A DNA stretch of 64,000 nt. Origin: Flavobacterium suaedae (GTDB taxonomy: Bacteria; Bacteroidota; Bacteroidia; Flavobacteriales; Flavobacteriaceae). The stretch covers positions 430,140-494,139 of the forward strand of contig NZ_BMJE01000001.1 of the NCBI RefSeq assembly GCF_014642915.1, given 5' to 3'. Of this stretch, positions 35,563 to 44,469 are shown one piece after another (position 1 is the first letter of the stretch; every line of letters starts with the position of its first letter). The notes under the pieces are model-generated. The model did not search any database, was not told the DNA's origin, and saw only the letters and a program-made list of their open reading frames with translations. Position numbers and translations under genes: made by a program.

Positions 35563-36011
35563 TTTAATATCTGTGAAGCATGTTCTTTGGTTTTAACCTT
35601 TTCAATTACTTCATCTATGATACCTTCTTCATTTATTATAAAAGTTGTTCGGTGAATACCTTCATACTCGCGTCCCATAAACTTTTTAGGACCCCATACC
35701 CCAAAAGCATGAATCACATCTTTATTTTCGTCTGCGAGTAAAGAGAATGGCAACTCATATTTGTCTCTAAATTTGCCTTGTGCTTTTTGGTTATCGCCAC
35801 TCACACCTATCAGTTCATAATTATTGTCTACAAATCGCTCATAATTATCGCGTAAGTCGCAAGCTTCGCTTGTACACCCGGGGGTATTAGCTTTTGGGTA
35901 AAAAAACAATACTACCTTTTTACCTTTATAGTCACTTAGTTTATGTGCTTTACCATCTTGGTCAATACCTGAAAAATCAGGAGCTTTATCTCCTTTTTTT
36001 AATGTAGTCAT
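35559..36011 (-). CDS. bcp: Peroxiredoxin Bcp (thiol peroxidase)
   Basis: The 150-residue protein has the BCP-type pattern: FSGIDQDGKAHKLSDYKGKKVVLFFYPKANTPGCTSEACDLRD, with the peroxidatic Cys in PGCT (near 46) and a second Cys five residues later (ACDL), as in the atypical two-Cys Bcp type. It reduces hydrogen and organic peroxides using thioredoxin in the cytoplasm. It is divergent from nth. Confidence 0.93.
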   Translation of the reverse strand: MTTLKKGDKAPDFSGIDQDGKAHKLSDYKGKKVVLFFYPKANTPGCTSEACDLRDNYERFVDNNYELIGVSGDNQKAQGKFRDKYELPFSLLADENKDVIHAFGVWGPKKFMGREYEGIHRTTFIINEEGIIDEVIEKVKTKEHASQILK

Positions 36012-36046
36012 AAATGTATATTTGTTTTTTTATAAAATTACTAAAA

Positions 36047-36706
36047 ATGACAAAAGCTGAAAAGGTAAATTTTGTTATAGATACGTTAAACGATATTTAC
36101 CCTACAATACCCATACCACTGGACCATAAAGATCCTTATACCTTATTAATTGCCGTACTAATGTCTGCGCAAAGTACCGATGTACGGGTAAACCAAATCA
36201 CTCCTTTACTTTTTGAGAGGGCTGATAACCCCTATGACATGGTTAAACTCTCGGTAGATGAAATACGCGAAATTATAAAACCGGTAGGGCTTTCTCCTAT
36301 GAAATCAAAAGGAATACATGGGCTCTCGAAAATATTAATTGAAAAGCACAATGGCGAAGTTCCTGCTAATTTTGAAGATTTAGAAGCCTTACCTGCTGTT
36401 GGGCATAAAACTGCGAGTGTTGTAATGAGTCAGGCTTTTGGTATACCTGCTTTTCCTGTTGATACACACATACACCGATTAATGTACCGCTGGGGCTTTA
36501 GTAATGGTAAAAATGTTGTACAAACAGAAAAAGATGCTAAACGTTTATTTCCTGAAGAGTTGTGGAATAAGCTCCACCTGCAAATAATATGGTATGGCAG
36601 GGAATACTCACCTGCACGTGGCTGGAATTTAAATAAAGATATTATTACCCGCACTATAGGCAGAAAAAGTGTAATAAACGAATATAATAAAAAAGCCTCC
36701 CGATAA
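36047..36706 (+). CDS. nth: Endonuclease III homologue without [4Fe-4S] cluster
   Basis: The ATG at 36047 gives 219 residues; the frame continuing upstream has no supporting similarity. The helix-hairpin-helix LPAVGHKTASVVMSQAFG carries the catalytic Lys 121, and FPVDTHIHRLMYRWG the catalytic Asp 139, both at the positions of E. coli Nth (Lys 120, Asp 138). The usual four cysteines that bind the iron-sulphur cluster near the C-terminus are absent, and the protein has no cysteine at all. It should still excise oxidised pyrimidines. The region GREYSPARGWNLNKDIITRTIGR corresponds to the cluster loop with the Cys replaced. It is a single gene, closed by a terminator. Confidence 0.88.
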   Translation: MTKAEKVNFVIDTLNDIYPTIPIPLDHKDPYTLLIAVLMSAQSTDVRVNQITPLLFERADNPYDMVKLSVDEIREIIKPVGLSPMKSKGIHGLSKILIEKHNGEVPANFEDLEALPAVGHKTASVVMSQAFGIPAFPVDTHIHRLMYRWGFSNGKNVVQTEKDAKRLFPEELWNKLHLQIIWYGREYSPARGWNLNKDIITRTIGRKSVINEYNKKASR

Positions 36707-36722
36707 AGGAGGCTTTATTTTT
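36690..36722 (+). terminator. Hairpin terminator after nth
   Basis: AAAGCCTCC pairs with GGAGGCTTT, followed by ATTTTTG. The nth stop codon lies in the loop. Confidence 0.8.
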
Positions 36723-36727
36723 GCTTG

Positions 36728-36871
36728 TTAATTAGCAATGTTCTCAAACGTACCGTTAGAAGTCTTAACTATAGTAAGCGACTTAGAATAGTTAAGAAGA
36801 AAATCAATCGTTTCTTTCTTAGGTAGCATATTAGGAACTTGTAATTTTTCTTTAGAGTAAATTTTTGCCAT
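36728..36871 (-). CDS. Small 47-residue protein downstream of the sigma factor
   Basis: This minus-strand frame runs from an ATG at 36871 to a TAA at 36728 and encodes MAKIYSKEKLQVPNML followed by about 31 more residues (PKKETIDFLLNYSKSLTIV... to NIAN). It is 47 residues, shorter than usual ORF cut-offs. It lies 60 bases after the ECF sigma gene on the same strand, with no terminator between. From memory, very similar short proteins follow sigma-factor genes in other flavobacteria, which supports it as real, but this needs a search. The function is unknown. Confidence 0.6.
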   Translation of the reverse strand: MAKIYSKEKLQVPNMLPKKETIDFLLNYSKSLTIVKTSNGTFENIAN

Positions 36872-36931
36872 ATATAGAAGTTGTTTTTGTTTACATTTTC
36901 TATATAACGCAAAGCAAGTTCCTATTATTGT

Positions 36932-37516
36932 TTAATTTGTCAAAACAATATTATTTTTTTCTATAACTTTCCTCAAATTCATAATCGCATAGCGCATTCT
37001 GCCTAAAGCAGTATTAATGCTAACCCCTGTACTTTCAGCTATTTCCTTAAAACTCATATCCTGGTACATACGCATCAATAATACTTGTTTTTGGTCTTCA
37101 GGTAACTCTTCAATAAGCTTTTGCACATCGCTCTCTACCTGATTTGTTATCATAGTACTTTCTACATTCGGGCTATTATCACTCATAATAGAGAAAATAG
37201 AAAACTCCTCTGTTTCACGAAACATTGGCATTTTTTTGTTTTTCCTGAAGTGATCTACAATAAGGTTGTGAGAAATACGCATAACCCAAGGCAGGAATTT
37301 ACCTTCCTCATTATAGTTATTCGATTTAAGTGTTTTGATTACCTTAATGAAAGTATCCTGGAAGATATCTTCTGCAATATCTCTGTCAGTTACTTTTGAA
37401 TAGATAAAACCGTAGATTTTTGATTGGTGTCTCTTGATTAAGCAGGCAAGAGCGTTTTCGTCTCCACCTATGTAGTTTTTAACCAGAGCCGCATCTGGGA
37501 TTACAACATTAGCCAT
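36932..37516 (-). CDS. ECF-type RNA polymerase sigma factor
   Basis: The 194-residue protein has region 2 (IYGFIYSKVTDRDIAEDIFQDTFIKVIKTLKSN...FLPWVMRISHNLIVDHFRKNKK) and region 4 (LPEDQKQVLLMRMYQDMSFKEIAESTGVSINTALGRMRYAIMNLRKVIE), the standard ECF layout. No adjacent anti-sigma factor gene is visible, unlike the pair at 60355. The 225-base upstream region is A+T-rich and I see no clear gene or structure in it. The 47-residue gene downstream probably shares its transcript. Confidence 0.92.
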   Translation of the reverse strand: MANVVIPDAALVKNYIGGDENALACLIKRHQSKIYGFIYSKVTDRDIAEDIFQDTFIKVIKTLKSNNYNEEGKFLPWVMRISHNLIVDHFRKNKKMPMFRETEEFSIFSIMSDNSPNVESTMITNQVESDVQKLIEELPEDQKQVLLMRMYQDMSFKEIAESTGVSINTALGRMRYAIMNLRKVIEKNNIVLTN

Positions 37517-37741
37517 AGCACAACTTTTTAGTTTTTGATTCGTGTTTTCGATAAATAGAACTTACAGTTCTCTAAAAAGTAGTTTTTCGCTTATAGGCAA
37601 ATAGTAATTCTGGTTAATAATGAATCAAATATACTATAAAAGTTTTGTTAATAGCAACACAAAACTTAAACTTTAACATTTAAAACGCAATAAAATCTGT
37701 TAAAAATAATAAAAACAGCACACTTTTTTTATTGAAATTTA

Positions 37742-38965
37742 CTATACTTTTTCGTGTTTTTCTATTTTTTTCAGCATTGTTACAATACGTTTTACTTTAG
37801 TCTTTTCCTGCTTTGCAGCGTATATCCAATCTATAAAAGCTTTTTGTTCACCATCGGTATAACTACAAAAGGTTTCATAAGCATTAGGTTCATTTTGTAA
37901 ACAAAGTTTAATTTCTTCAGGTATCACAACAGGAGCATTGTCCAAGTATAGTGCAATATTTACATAGCCGCCTGCTTCCTTTTTTATCTTTTTTCGTATA
38001 GCAGCTTTTACAGGTAAAAACAACTCACCATTGCCCATAGGCATCAAGTTATAATTATTTATTTCATAATCGTCAATAGTGCCCTTTACCCGTACCATAC
38101 CAAACTGTTTTGTTTTATCGGCTTTTATTTCAGGCATTCGGGCATACGTCCACCCTCCCTTACCGGGAAATTTTTCGAGTAGACAGGTTTTATTTATTAA
38201 CAAAATATCCAATTTATTATATTTTTTAAGAGGTACTTTATTTGATAATAATCTACCATCAAAAAACTCTGTTTCATTATTTTCTATCTCTTCAAGAATG
38301 TATTTCGGCAATACATTTTTATATTCATCTGCATGAAATTCATAAAAAAGTTGGAAAGTATTAGCATCATTTAAACTCTTATACCTTAAAATTCCTCCCC
38401 CAAAACCTTCTGTATTAAGTTCTAAAAAAATGGGAAACATTATTATAGACTTAAAAGTTTTTGTTTCGCCGGGATATACAGTTACACTATTTCGGAGATA
38501 ATTATCCACTTTCCTCGAATAAGATTTAGTAATCCCTAACTTTTCATAATCATCCATTCTATGTGTAATTACCCATCCTCTACAATCAGTACAGTTCATT
38601 ATATCAAAATTATCCGCAATTCCTGGTGCAGGTTTCATAAGTTTATCATTTTTATCTCTTATATAAAATCCCGGACAAACAGATCTTGAATATGTTTCAG
38701 AAAACATTGGTTCAACTGTTTCTCTATCAATTATAAATAGTAGTTTTTTATCTGTCGGGTTATTAATAGTGTATGTAATTACATTCGTTGCTTTCTTTCT
38801 TATACTATCATTTTTATAATTATTAAACTGTATAGTTTCAGAAGAATCAACATAGGATATATACTCATTTTCAACAGTAAGTGTTACATGTTCTTCTTTA
38901 TTATTACAACTAATAAAAGTCATTAATAGAACTAAACAAAAGCCAGTTAAATATCTTTTAATCAT
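37742..38965 (-). CDS. Lipoprotein fused to DUF1905/OmdA (YdeI-type) domain
   Basis: The 407-residue protein has a lipoprotein signal (MIKRYLTGFCLVLLMTFISC, Cys 20) and an unfamiliar region to about 245. From about 255 it reads as a DUF1905 domain (LLEKFPGKGGWTYARMPE...VRVKGTIDDYEINNYNLMPMGNGELFLPVKAAIRKKI). An OmdA-type C-terminal domain follows from about 347 (IPEEIKLCLQNEPNAYETFCSYTDGEQKAFIDWIYAAKQEKTKVKRIVTMLKKI). Those two domains usually make a free cytosolic protein; here they are attached to an exported lipoprotein. The gene starts with a four-base ATGA overlap with the glycohydrolase gene. Confidence 0.75.
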   Translation of the reverse strand: MIKRYLTGFCLVLLMTFISCNNKEEHVTLTVENEYISYVDSSETIQFNNYKNDSIRKKATNVITYTINNPTDKKLLFIIDRETVEPMFSETYSRSVCPGFYIRDKNDKLMKPAPGIADNFDIMNCTDCRGWVITHRMDDYEKLGITKSYSRKVDNYLRNSVTVYPGETKTFKSIIMFPIFLELNTEGFGGGILRYKSLNDANTFQLFYEFHADEYKNVLPKYILEEIENNETEFFDGRLLSNKVPLKKYNKLDILLINKTCLLEKFPGKGGWTYARMPEIKADKTKQFGMVRVKGTIDDYEINNYNLMPMGNGELFLPVKAAIRKKIKKEAGGYVNIALYLDNAPVVIPEEIKLCLQNEPNAYETFCSYTDGEQKAFIDWIYAAKQEKTKVKRIVTMLKKIEKHEKV

Positions 38966-40251
38966 TGTTTTACAAGTTTTTCATTCAGTATTTTATTAAT
39001 TATGCCTGTAGCTACAATTACACTTCCTTCACGGGCATCAAACTCCATTCCTACAGCCAAACTTTTCTCGAAATAATCCACTGCAAGTATTTTTATAGCT
39101 ACATCAATAGTTTCTCCGGGGTTAACTATTTTTTTATTAATGAAAACTTGCATACCTGTTGTCATCATTTTATCGAAAGGAAACTTTACTGCAGGACGGT
39201 ATCCTGATATTGCATAAGTCTTTCTCCCTCCCTCTTCTGCAGTTTTATACACTAAAGTGGCTATAAAATCACAAGAATCAATTTGTAGTTTTTTGATAAA
39301 TCTTTCAGATAAATCACTTATTAATTCTTTTTTAGCCAGTTGGTTTAACCATTGTACAGGAATATTTTCTACACCATACAGTAAACCTGCAAGACCTCCT
39401 GCTACAGCAGCGGTAGTATCAGTATCTTCTCCTAGGTTTACGGCATTTAAAACACAGTCTTTATAACTTTTAAAATTAAATAAACACCAGAAAGATGCTT
39501 CTAAAGTATGTAAAACATAACCGCTACTCTGTATTTCATTCTCAGGTAAATTCCAAATATCATTTTTCAATAACCTGTCAAAAAACGATATTTCTTTTTC
39601 AGTAATATGTATGTTTTTAAGAAATTCAGGGATTTCATCTTTTAGCTTATTATAAATAGTTTTTGCGAACTCATTTGTTCTTTCTATCTCTGAAACTGAT
39701 ACTAAATACCTTGCAAATTCCAGATAATAAAAACAAGCTATTACAGAGCGGATATGCCCATGAGTAATAGATGAAACTTGTTTGGTAATTTCCCAACGTT
39801 CATTAATAGGTTTATTTTTTATGTAAAAAACCAACGGCAATATTCTCATTAACGAACCATTTCCATTTGAATATTCATCACTCCCACCGGCTAGCTCAGG
39901 CGAAGAAGCATCTTCTGCTAATTTGTTTATAGCCTGCCTTGTAGCAATACCTATATCGAAAACCTTTCCATGTGCTGCCCAGTAACCCTCCTTATACCAT
40001 GCTATAAAATTGTATGCTATTTCAGTTAAGTTATAATCTTTAGTTAAAGCCTCTGCTAGACACAGTGTAAGCGAAGTATCGTCAGAAAACGTGCCTGCCG
40101 GTTGATGATGTGTACCAAAAGCCAACATATCATGTACAGGAAAACGCTTTAAATAATCACGGTCTTTAAACTCTACAGGTACGCCAATTGCATCACCTAC
40201 AGCAACCCCTAAAAGTGCTGATTTTATATCTTGGGTATAAGTAAATGTCAT
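38962..40251 (-). CDS. ADP-ribosylglycohydrolase fused to EF-Tu domain III-like module
   Basis: The 429-residue protein has two parts. Residues 6-318 are an ADP-ribosylglycohydrolase (DraG/ARH) fold: SALLGVAVGDAIGVPVEF, the metal motif GTFSDDTS near 53-60, and a second metal site GEDTDTTAAVAGGLAG near 274. They should remove ADP-ribose from proteins or small molecules. Residues 327-422 read like EF-Tu domain III: KTAEEGGRKT, GYRP, a VNPGETIDVAIKIL strand, and AREGSVIVATGIINKIL, parallel to the EF-Tu EEGGRHT, GYRP, MPGDN and REGGRTVGAGVV segments. This is a rare combination. It overlaps both neighbours by four bases. Confidence 0.85.
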   Translation of the reverse strand: MTFTYTQDIKSALLGVAVGDAIGVPVEFKDRDYLKRFPVHDMLAFGTHHQPAGTFSDDTSLTLCLAEALTKDYNLTEIAYNFIAWYKEGYWAAHGKVFDIGIATRQAINKLAEDASSPELAGGSDEYSNGNGSLMRILPLVFYIKNKPINERWEITKQVSSITHGHIRSVIACFYYLEFARYLVSVSEIERTNEFAKTIYNKLKDEIPEFLKNIHITEKEISFFDRLLKNDIWNLPENEIQSSGYVLHTLEASFWCLFNFKSYKDCVLNAVNLGEDTDTTAAVAGGLAGLLYGVENIPVQWLNQLAKKELISDLSERFIKKLQIDSCDFIATLVYKTAEEGGRKTYAISGYRPAVKFPFDKMMTTGMQVFINKKIVNPGETIDVAIKILAVDYFEKSLAVGMEFDAREGSVIVATGIINKILNEKLVKQ

Positions 40252-41018
40252 ATCGAGCTAATGTAATAATTGGAATGTTCAAATTTTTGTGCTTCTTTCA
40301 AATAAAAATAATTCGTAATCAAAATATTAAGTTGGTTTATAATTGTCATGAGTTCTTCACGTCTTTTAGTCTTTTCTTCACCTAATGTATTAAAATCATG
40401 CTTTTCTTCATCTAAAACAAGTTGACGTAGTCTGTCTATATATAGTTTCTTTTGCTTATCAATTTTATACTTTTTTTCATAAACATCTTTATTGTTTTTA
40501 TACAGGTAAACACTATACTCAACTTTGCCATATATTCTGCTCATTTGATGACCAAAATAAGTTCCTCCATAATTTAGACTTCCATATATAGAATTTATAT
40601 ATTGAAAAATTTTGATAAGATTTTCTCTTTCTTCTTTATATTCCTCTTCTGCATTTTTCTGTTTTAAAAAATGACTGTATAAGACGTAATACACATCTTG
40701 TCCTGCTTCGCTTGTAAATTCATATCTCAAATCTTCATATCCCTCAATACAACATCCTGATAAAATTAAATAGGTTGTTTCCGGATTTTTAATAAAACCA
40801 TCATTTATTTCATCAAAATATTGCTGATATTTATAGAATACTCTTTCAGAAATTCGCAAGGTGTCTTCTCTAATAATTATTTCTTTTTTAATTTCAGGTT
40901 TAACAGAAACTTCGGAATCATTCTCTTTTATAATTTCATCTTTATTTTCGTCAATATTTTTTACTTTATTACATGACACTAAAACAAGTAGGATAAGATA
41001 AATGGTTATTTGTTTCAT
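40248..41018 (-). CDS. Lipoprotein of unknown function
   Basis: The 256-residue protein has a lipoprotein signal (MKQITIYLILLVLVSCNK) followed by a long charged, mostly helical body (ISERVFYKYQQYFDEINDGF, KKLYIDRLRQLVLDEEKHDF, MTIINQLNILITNYFYLKEAQKF). A paired-Cys segment LILSGCCIEGYED stands out. I do not recognise a family. It overlaps the glycohydrolase start by four bases and is coded in the same cassette. Confidence 0.7.
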   Translation of the reverse strand: MKQITIYLILLVLVSCNKVKNIDENKDEIIKENDSEVSVKPEIKKEIIIREDTLRISERVFYKYQQYFDEINDGFIKNPETTYLILSGCCIEGYEDLRYEFTSEAGQDVYYVLYSHFLKQKNAEEEYKEERENLIKIFQYINSIYGSLNYGGTYFGHQMSRIYGKVEYSVYLYKNNKDVYEKKYKIDKQKKLYIDRLRQLVLDEEKHDFNTLGEEKTKRREELMTIINQLNILITNYFYLKEAQKFEHSNYYISSI

Positions 41019-41036
41019 ATAGTACAGTATTTAAAA

Positions 41037-41555
41037 TCAACTTGATGTATCATTAAGAAAATCAAGGTCAAAAAAGCATTTTTTATTGCGCGGATTATAG
41101 TAAATGTCTATTTCTTTTTTATTGTATAACTTTATTTCTAAAGTTTTCTTATCCATTTTTATCGCCTTACTTTTAAATAGCTTTTGAGTAAAATTTACTT
41201 TAGCCAGACATTCTATATAATAATCTTCAGTTTCTTTATATTTTTCACTTATAATTTTACACTTATCAGCACCGATAGTAATTTTAATTCCCTCTGCCTT
41301 AATAGTATTTATAAATTGGATTTCGCGTTCCCTTTGTTTCTTTTTATCTCTTCTTCGTGAGTATACTATATATAACAAAATGAGTATACAGGTTGTAGAT
41401 ACTGTTATAGTTTTTACACCACCTGAATAATTATTTCTATCCCAACTAGGAGGCGAATAACGAGATAGTATAAAACAGAATGTTATAAAGTAATTCACTG
41501 GTCGGTTTAAAATGATATAAAGATAGCAATCAAATATACCACTTCCCTTTCTCAT
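41037..41555 (-). CDS. Membrane protein of unknown function
   Basis: The 172-residue protein appears to have two hydrophobic segments (about 10-32 and 50-66, TITVSTTCILILLYIVYS), a basic RRRDKKKQRER stretch, then a cytosolic domain ending CFFDLDFLNDTSS. The start is uncertain, since an in-frame ATG at 41555 is the only early one. It precedes the lipoprotein gene by 18 bases and heads the cassette. The ATG lies 31 bases from the uvrA -7 box, so the two genes are divergent. Confidence 0.6.
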   Translation of the reverse strand: MRKGSGIFDCYLYIILNRPVNYFITFCFILSRYSPPSWDRNNYSGGVKTITVSTTCILILLYIVYSRRRDKKKQREREIQFINTIKAEGIKITIGADKCKIISEKYKETEDYYIECLAKVNFTQKLFKSKAIKMDKKTLEIKLYNKKEIDIYYNPRNKKCFFDLDFLNDTSS

Positions 41556-41585
41556 TCCCTTAACAAAATTTTCCTGTAAAAACAG

Positions 41586-41593
41586 TACTTTTG
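41586..41593 (+). promoter_or_regulatory. -7 box for uvrA
   Basis: TACTTTTG fits TAnnTTTG exactly, 18 bases before the ATG at 41612. The divergent membrane-protein gene of the cassette starts at 41555. Confidence 0.6.
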
Positions 41594-41611
41594 CACATTA
41601 CACTTTTTGCT

Positions 41612-44401
41612 ATGACGAAAACCGATATATCTACACTAGAACCAAAGAAAAACATACTGATAAAAGGCGCGCAACTGCACAACCTTAAAAATATAGATGT
41701 TGCTATACCCCGTAATAAACTGGTAGTGGTAACAGGGCTTTCGGGTTCGGGTAAATCAAGCCTTGCATTTGACACACTATATGCCGAGGGACAACGCCGC
41801 TATGTGGAAAGCCTTTCCAGTTATGCACGTCAGTTTTTAGGACGATTGGATAAACCAAAAGTAGAATATATAAAAGGTATAGCACCCGCTATTGCTATAG
41901 AGCAAAAAGTAAACACTACCAATGCCCGCAGTACCGTTGGTACCAGTACCGAGATATACGATTACTTAAAACTACTGTTTGCCCGTGTGGGACGTACCTA
42001 CTCCCCTGTTTCAGGCAGAGAGGTTAAAAAAGATACGGTAACTGATGTAGTGGAAGAAATAAAAAGCAAAGAGCTAAACACCCGCTGGTTACTATTAGCA
42101 CCAGTGCATACCGAAAAAGGTCGTAGTATAGAAGAAAAACTTGGTGTACTATTACAACAAGGTTTCGCACGTATATTGGTAGATAACGAAACTATCCGCT
42201 TAGATGAAATAGAGCATGTAGATTTTACCAATAAAGAGGTTTTACTGGTAATTGACCGTATTGTGGTAAAAGAGGAAGAAGAATTTTATAACAGGCTTGC
42301 CGATGCCGTACAAACTGCTTTTTACGAAGGTAAAGGTGAATGTTTTTTGCAAGAACTAAAATCAGGGGAGCGTGTTACGTATAGTAATAAGTTTGAACTG
42401 GACGGTATGGCTTTTTTAGAGCCTAATGTTCACTTGTTCAGTTTTAACAATCCTTATGGAGCTTGCCCTGCCTGCGAAGGTTACGGCAGCATTATTGGTA
42501 TAGATGAAGACTTAGTAGTACCCAATACATCACTATCGGTTTACGAAAGTGCTATATACCCTTGGCGTGGCGAGAGTATGAGTTGGTATAAAGATCAATT
42601 GGTAAATAATAGCCATAAATTCGATTTCCCGATACATAAGCCTTATTTTGAATTATCAGAAAAAGACCGCCTGTTAATCTGGGAAGGCAATAAATACTTT
42701 ACAGGACTTAATGACTTTTTTAAAGAACTGGAAGAAAAGAATTATAAAATTCAAAACCGTGTAATGCTTTCGCGTTATCGTGGTAAAACCAAATGTAATG
42801 TTTGTAACGGTAAGCGTTTACGCCCCGAAGCTAATTATATAAAAGTAGGTAACAGAACAATATCCGACCTTGTTGACCTGCCTATTAAAAATCTTATTCC
42901 GTTTTTTGATGGCTTAGAGCTTAACGAATACGACCAAAAAGTAGCCAAACGACTGCTTATTGAAATAAATAACCGTTTACACTTTTTACAGGAAGTGGGG
43001 TTAGATTACCTTACCCTAAATCGTAAATCGGCTACACTATCAGGAGGGGAATCGCAGCGTATAAACCTGGCAACATCACTGGGCAGTAGCTTGGTAGGCT
43101 CTATGTATATACTGGATGAGCCTAGTATAGGGCTACACCCAAAAGACACCGAAAGGCTGGTTAAAGTACTCCTAAATCTACGTGATTTGGGTAATACCGT
43201 TATTGTAGTAGAACATGACGAAGATATTATGAAAGCTGCCGATATGATTATTGACATAGGTCCCGAAGCGGGAACACTGGGCGGTAATGTAGTAGCACAA
43301 GGCACGTATAAAGAGATTTTAAAGTCTGATTCGCTTACAGCCCAATACCTGAATGGCGAAATGGAAATAGCTTTGCCCAAAAAACGCAGAAAGTTTAAAC
43401 ACCATATTGATGTAGTTGGCGCACGCGAAAACAACCTAAAAAATATAGATGTTACTTTCCCGCTCGATTGCCTTACGGTAATAACAGGTGTTTCGGGTAG
43501 TGGTAAAAGTACATTGGTTAAAAAAATACTATTCCCTGCCCTGCAAAAAAAGCTGGAAAGCGTAGGCGAAAAAGCAGGTCAGTTTACAGAGTTAAGGGGT
43601 AGCTATTCGCATATTAAACATATTGAGTACGTTGACCAAAACCCTATCGGGCGTAGTTCGCGTTCTAACCCTGTAACCTATATAAAAGCGTATGATGACA
43701 TAAGGGATTTATTCTCTAAACAAAAAATCTCTAAAATACGCGGGTACAAACCAAAGCATTTCTCTTTTAACGTAGATGGCGGACGTTGCGAAACCTGCAA
43801 AGGTGAAGGCGAAGTGACTATCGAAATGCAGTTTATGGCGGATGTTCACCTGGAGTGTGAAACTTGTAACGGTAAACGTTTTAAAAAGGAAATACTGGAG
43901 GTTACTTTTAAAGATAAGAATATTGATGATATCCTGACTATGACTATTGATGATGCTGTCGCTTTTTTTAGTGAGCACAAGCAAACCAAAATTATTCAGA
44001 AGCTACAGCCGTTACAGGATGTTGGTTTGGGCTATGTTCAGTTAGGGCAGTCGTCCTCTACCCTTTCGGGTGGTGAGGCACAGCGTATTAAACTGGCGTC
44101 TTTCCTTGTAAAAGGTACGACTAAAGATAAAGTACTTTTTGTGTTTGATGAACCTACTACGGGGTTGCACTTTCACGATATTAAAAAGCTATTAGCCTCT
44201 TTTGAAGCGCTTTTAGATAAAGGACATTCCATTATAGTGATTGAGCATAATTTAGACCTTATAAAATGCGCCGACTATATTATTGATATAGGCCCGGAAG
44301 GTGGCGAAAACGGCGGACATTTGGTTGCTTTTGGCACACCGGAACAAATTGCTAAAAACAGTAAATCAGTTACAGGAGAGTATTTGAGAGAGAAGTTGTA
44401 A
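41612..44401 (+). CDS. uvrA: UvrABC system protein A (excinuclease DNA-damage sensor)
   Basis: The ATG at 41612 gives 929 residues. Two ABC ATPase halves are visible: Walker [10 protein letters not shown] (near 45) and GVSGSGKST (near 630); signature LSGGESQRI (near 480) and [13 protein letters not shown] (near 825); Walker [13 protein letters not shown] and [12 protein letters not shown]. Zinc fingers are present ([10 protein letters not shown] and [25 protein letters not shown] and [10 protein letters not shown]). It detects bulky lesions and loads UvrB. The sequence is complete. From family knowledge, flavobacteria often carry more than one uvrA; whether another copy exists cannot be seen here. 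Confidence 0.95.
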   Translation: MTKTDISTLEPKKNILIKGAQLHNLKNIDVAIPRNKLVVVTGLSGSGKSSLAFDTLYAEGQRRYVESLSSYARQFLGRLDKPKVEYIKGIAPAIAIEQKVNTTNARSTVGTSTEIYDYLKLLFARVGRTYSPVSGREVKKDTVTDVVEEIKSKELNTRWLLLAPVHTEKGRSIEEKLGVLLQQGFARILVDNETIRLDEIEHVDFTNKEVLLVIDRIVVKEEEEFYNRLADAVQTAFYEGKGECFLQELKSGERVTYSNKFELDGMAFLEPNVHLFSFNNPYGACPACEGYGSIIGIDEDLVVPNTSLSVYESAIYPWRGESMSWYKDQLVNNSHKFDFPIHKPYFELSEKDRLLIWEGNKYFTGLNDFFKELEEKNYKIQNRVMLSRYRGKTKCNVCNGKRLRPEANYIKVGNRTISDLVDLPIKNLIPFFDGLELNEYDQKVAKRLLIEINNRLHFLQEVGLDYLTLNRKSATLSGGESQRINLATSLGSSLVGSMYILDEPSIGLHPKDTERLVKVLLNLRDLGNTVIVVEHDEDIMKAADMIIDIGPEAGTLGGNVVAQGTYKEILKSDSLTAQYLNGEMEIALPKKRRKFKHHIDVVGARENNLKNIDVTFPLDCLTVITGVSGSGKSTLVKKILFPALQKKLESVGEKAGQFTELRGSYSHIKHIEYVDQNPIGRSSRSNPVTYIKAYDDIRDLFSKQKISKIRGYKPKHFSFNVDGGRCETCKGEGEVTIEMQFMADVHLECETCNGKRFKKEILEVTFKDKNIDDILTMTIDDAVAFFSEHKQTKIIQKLQPLQDVGLGYVQLGQSSSTLSGGEAQRIKLASFLVKGTTKDKVLFVFDEPTTGLHFHDIKKLLASFEALLDKGHSIIVIEHNLDLIKCADYIIDIGPEGGENGGHLVAFGTPEQIAKNSKSVTGEYLREKL

Positions 44402-44469
44402 TAATTTTAATATTTTTATAAAAAGTAAAAGTTTTCCTTACTTTATTTATTCCAACTTAATATATAGTT

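Noticed and set aside
37517..37741. Possible RNA gene or promoter array upstream of the sigma gene
   Set aside because: The 225 bases are A+T-rich with no stable hairpin, no tRNA fold and no clear -7 box. Nothing can be supported.
43006..43434. 142-residue minus-strand frame inside uvrA
   Set aside because: Antisense to a highly conserved stretch of uvrA and rich in Ser and Pro from reversed codons; a shadow.
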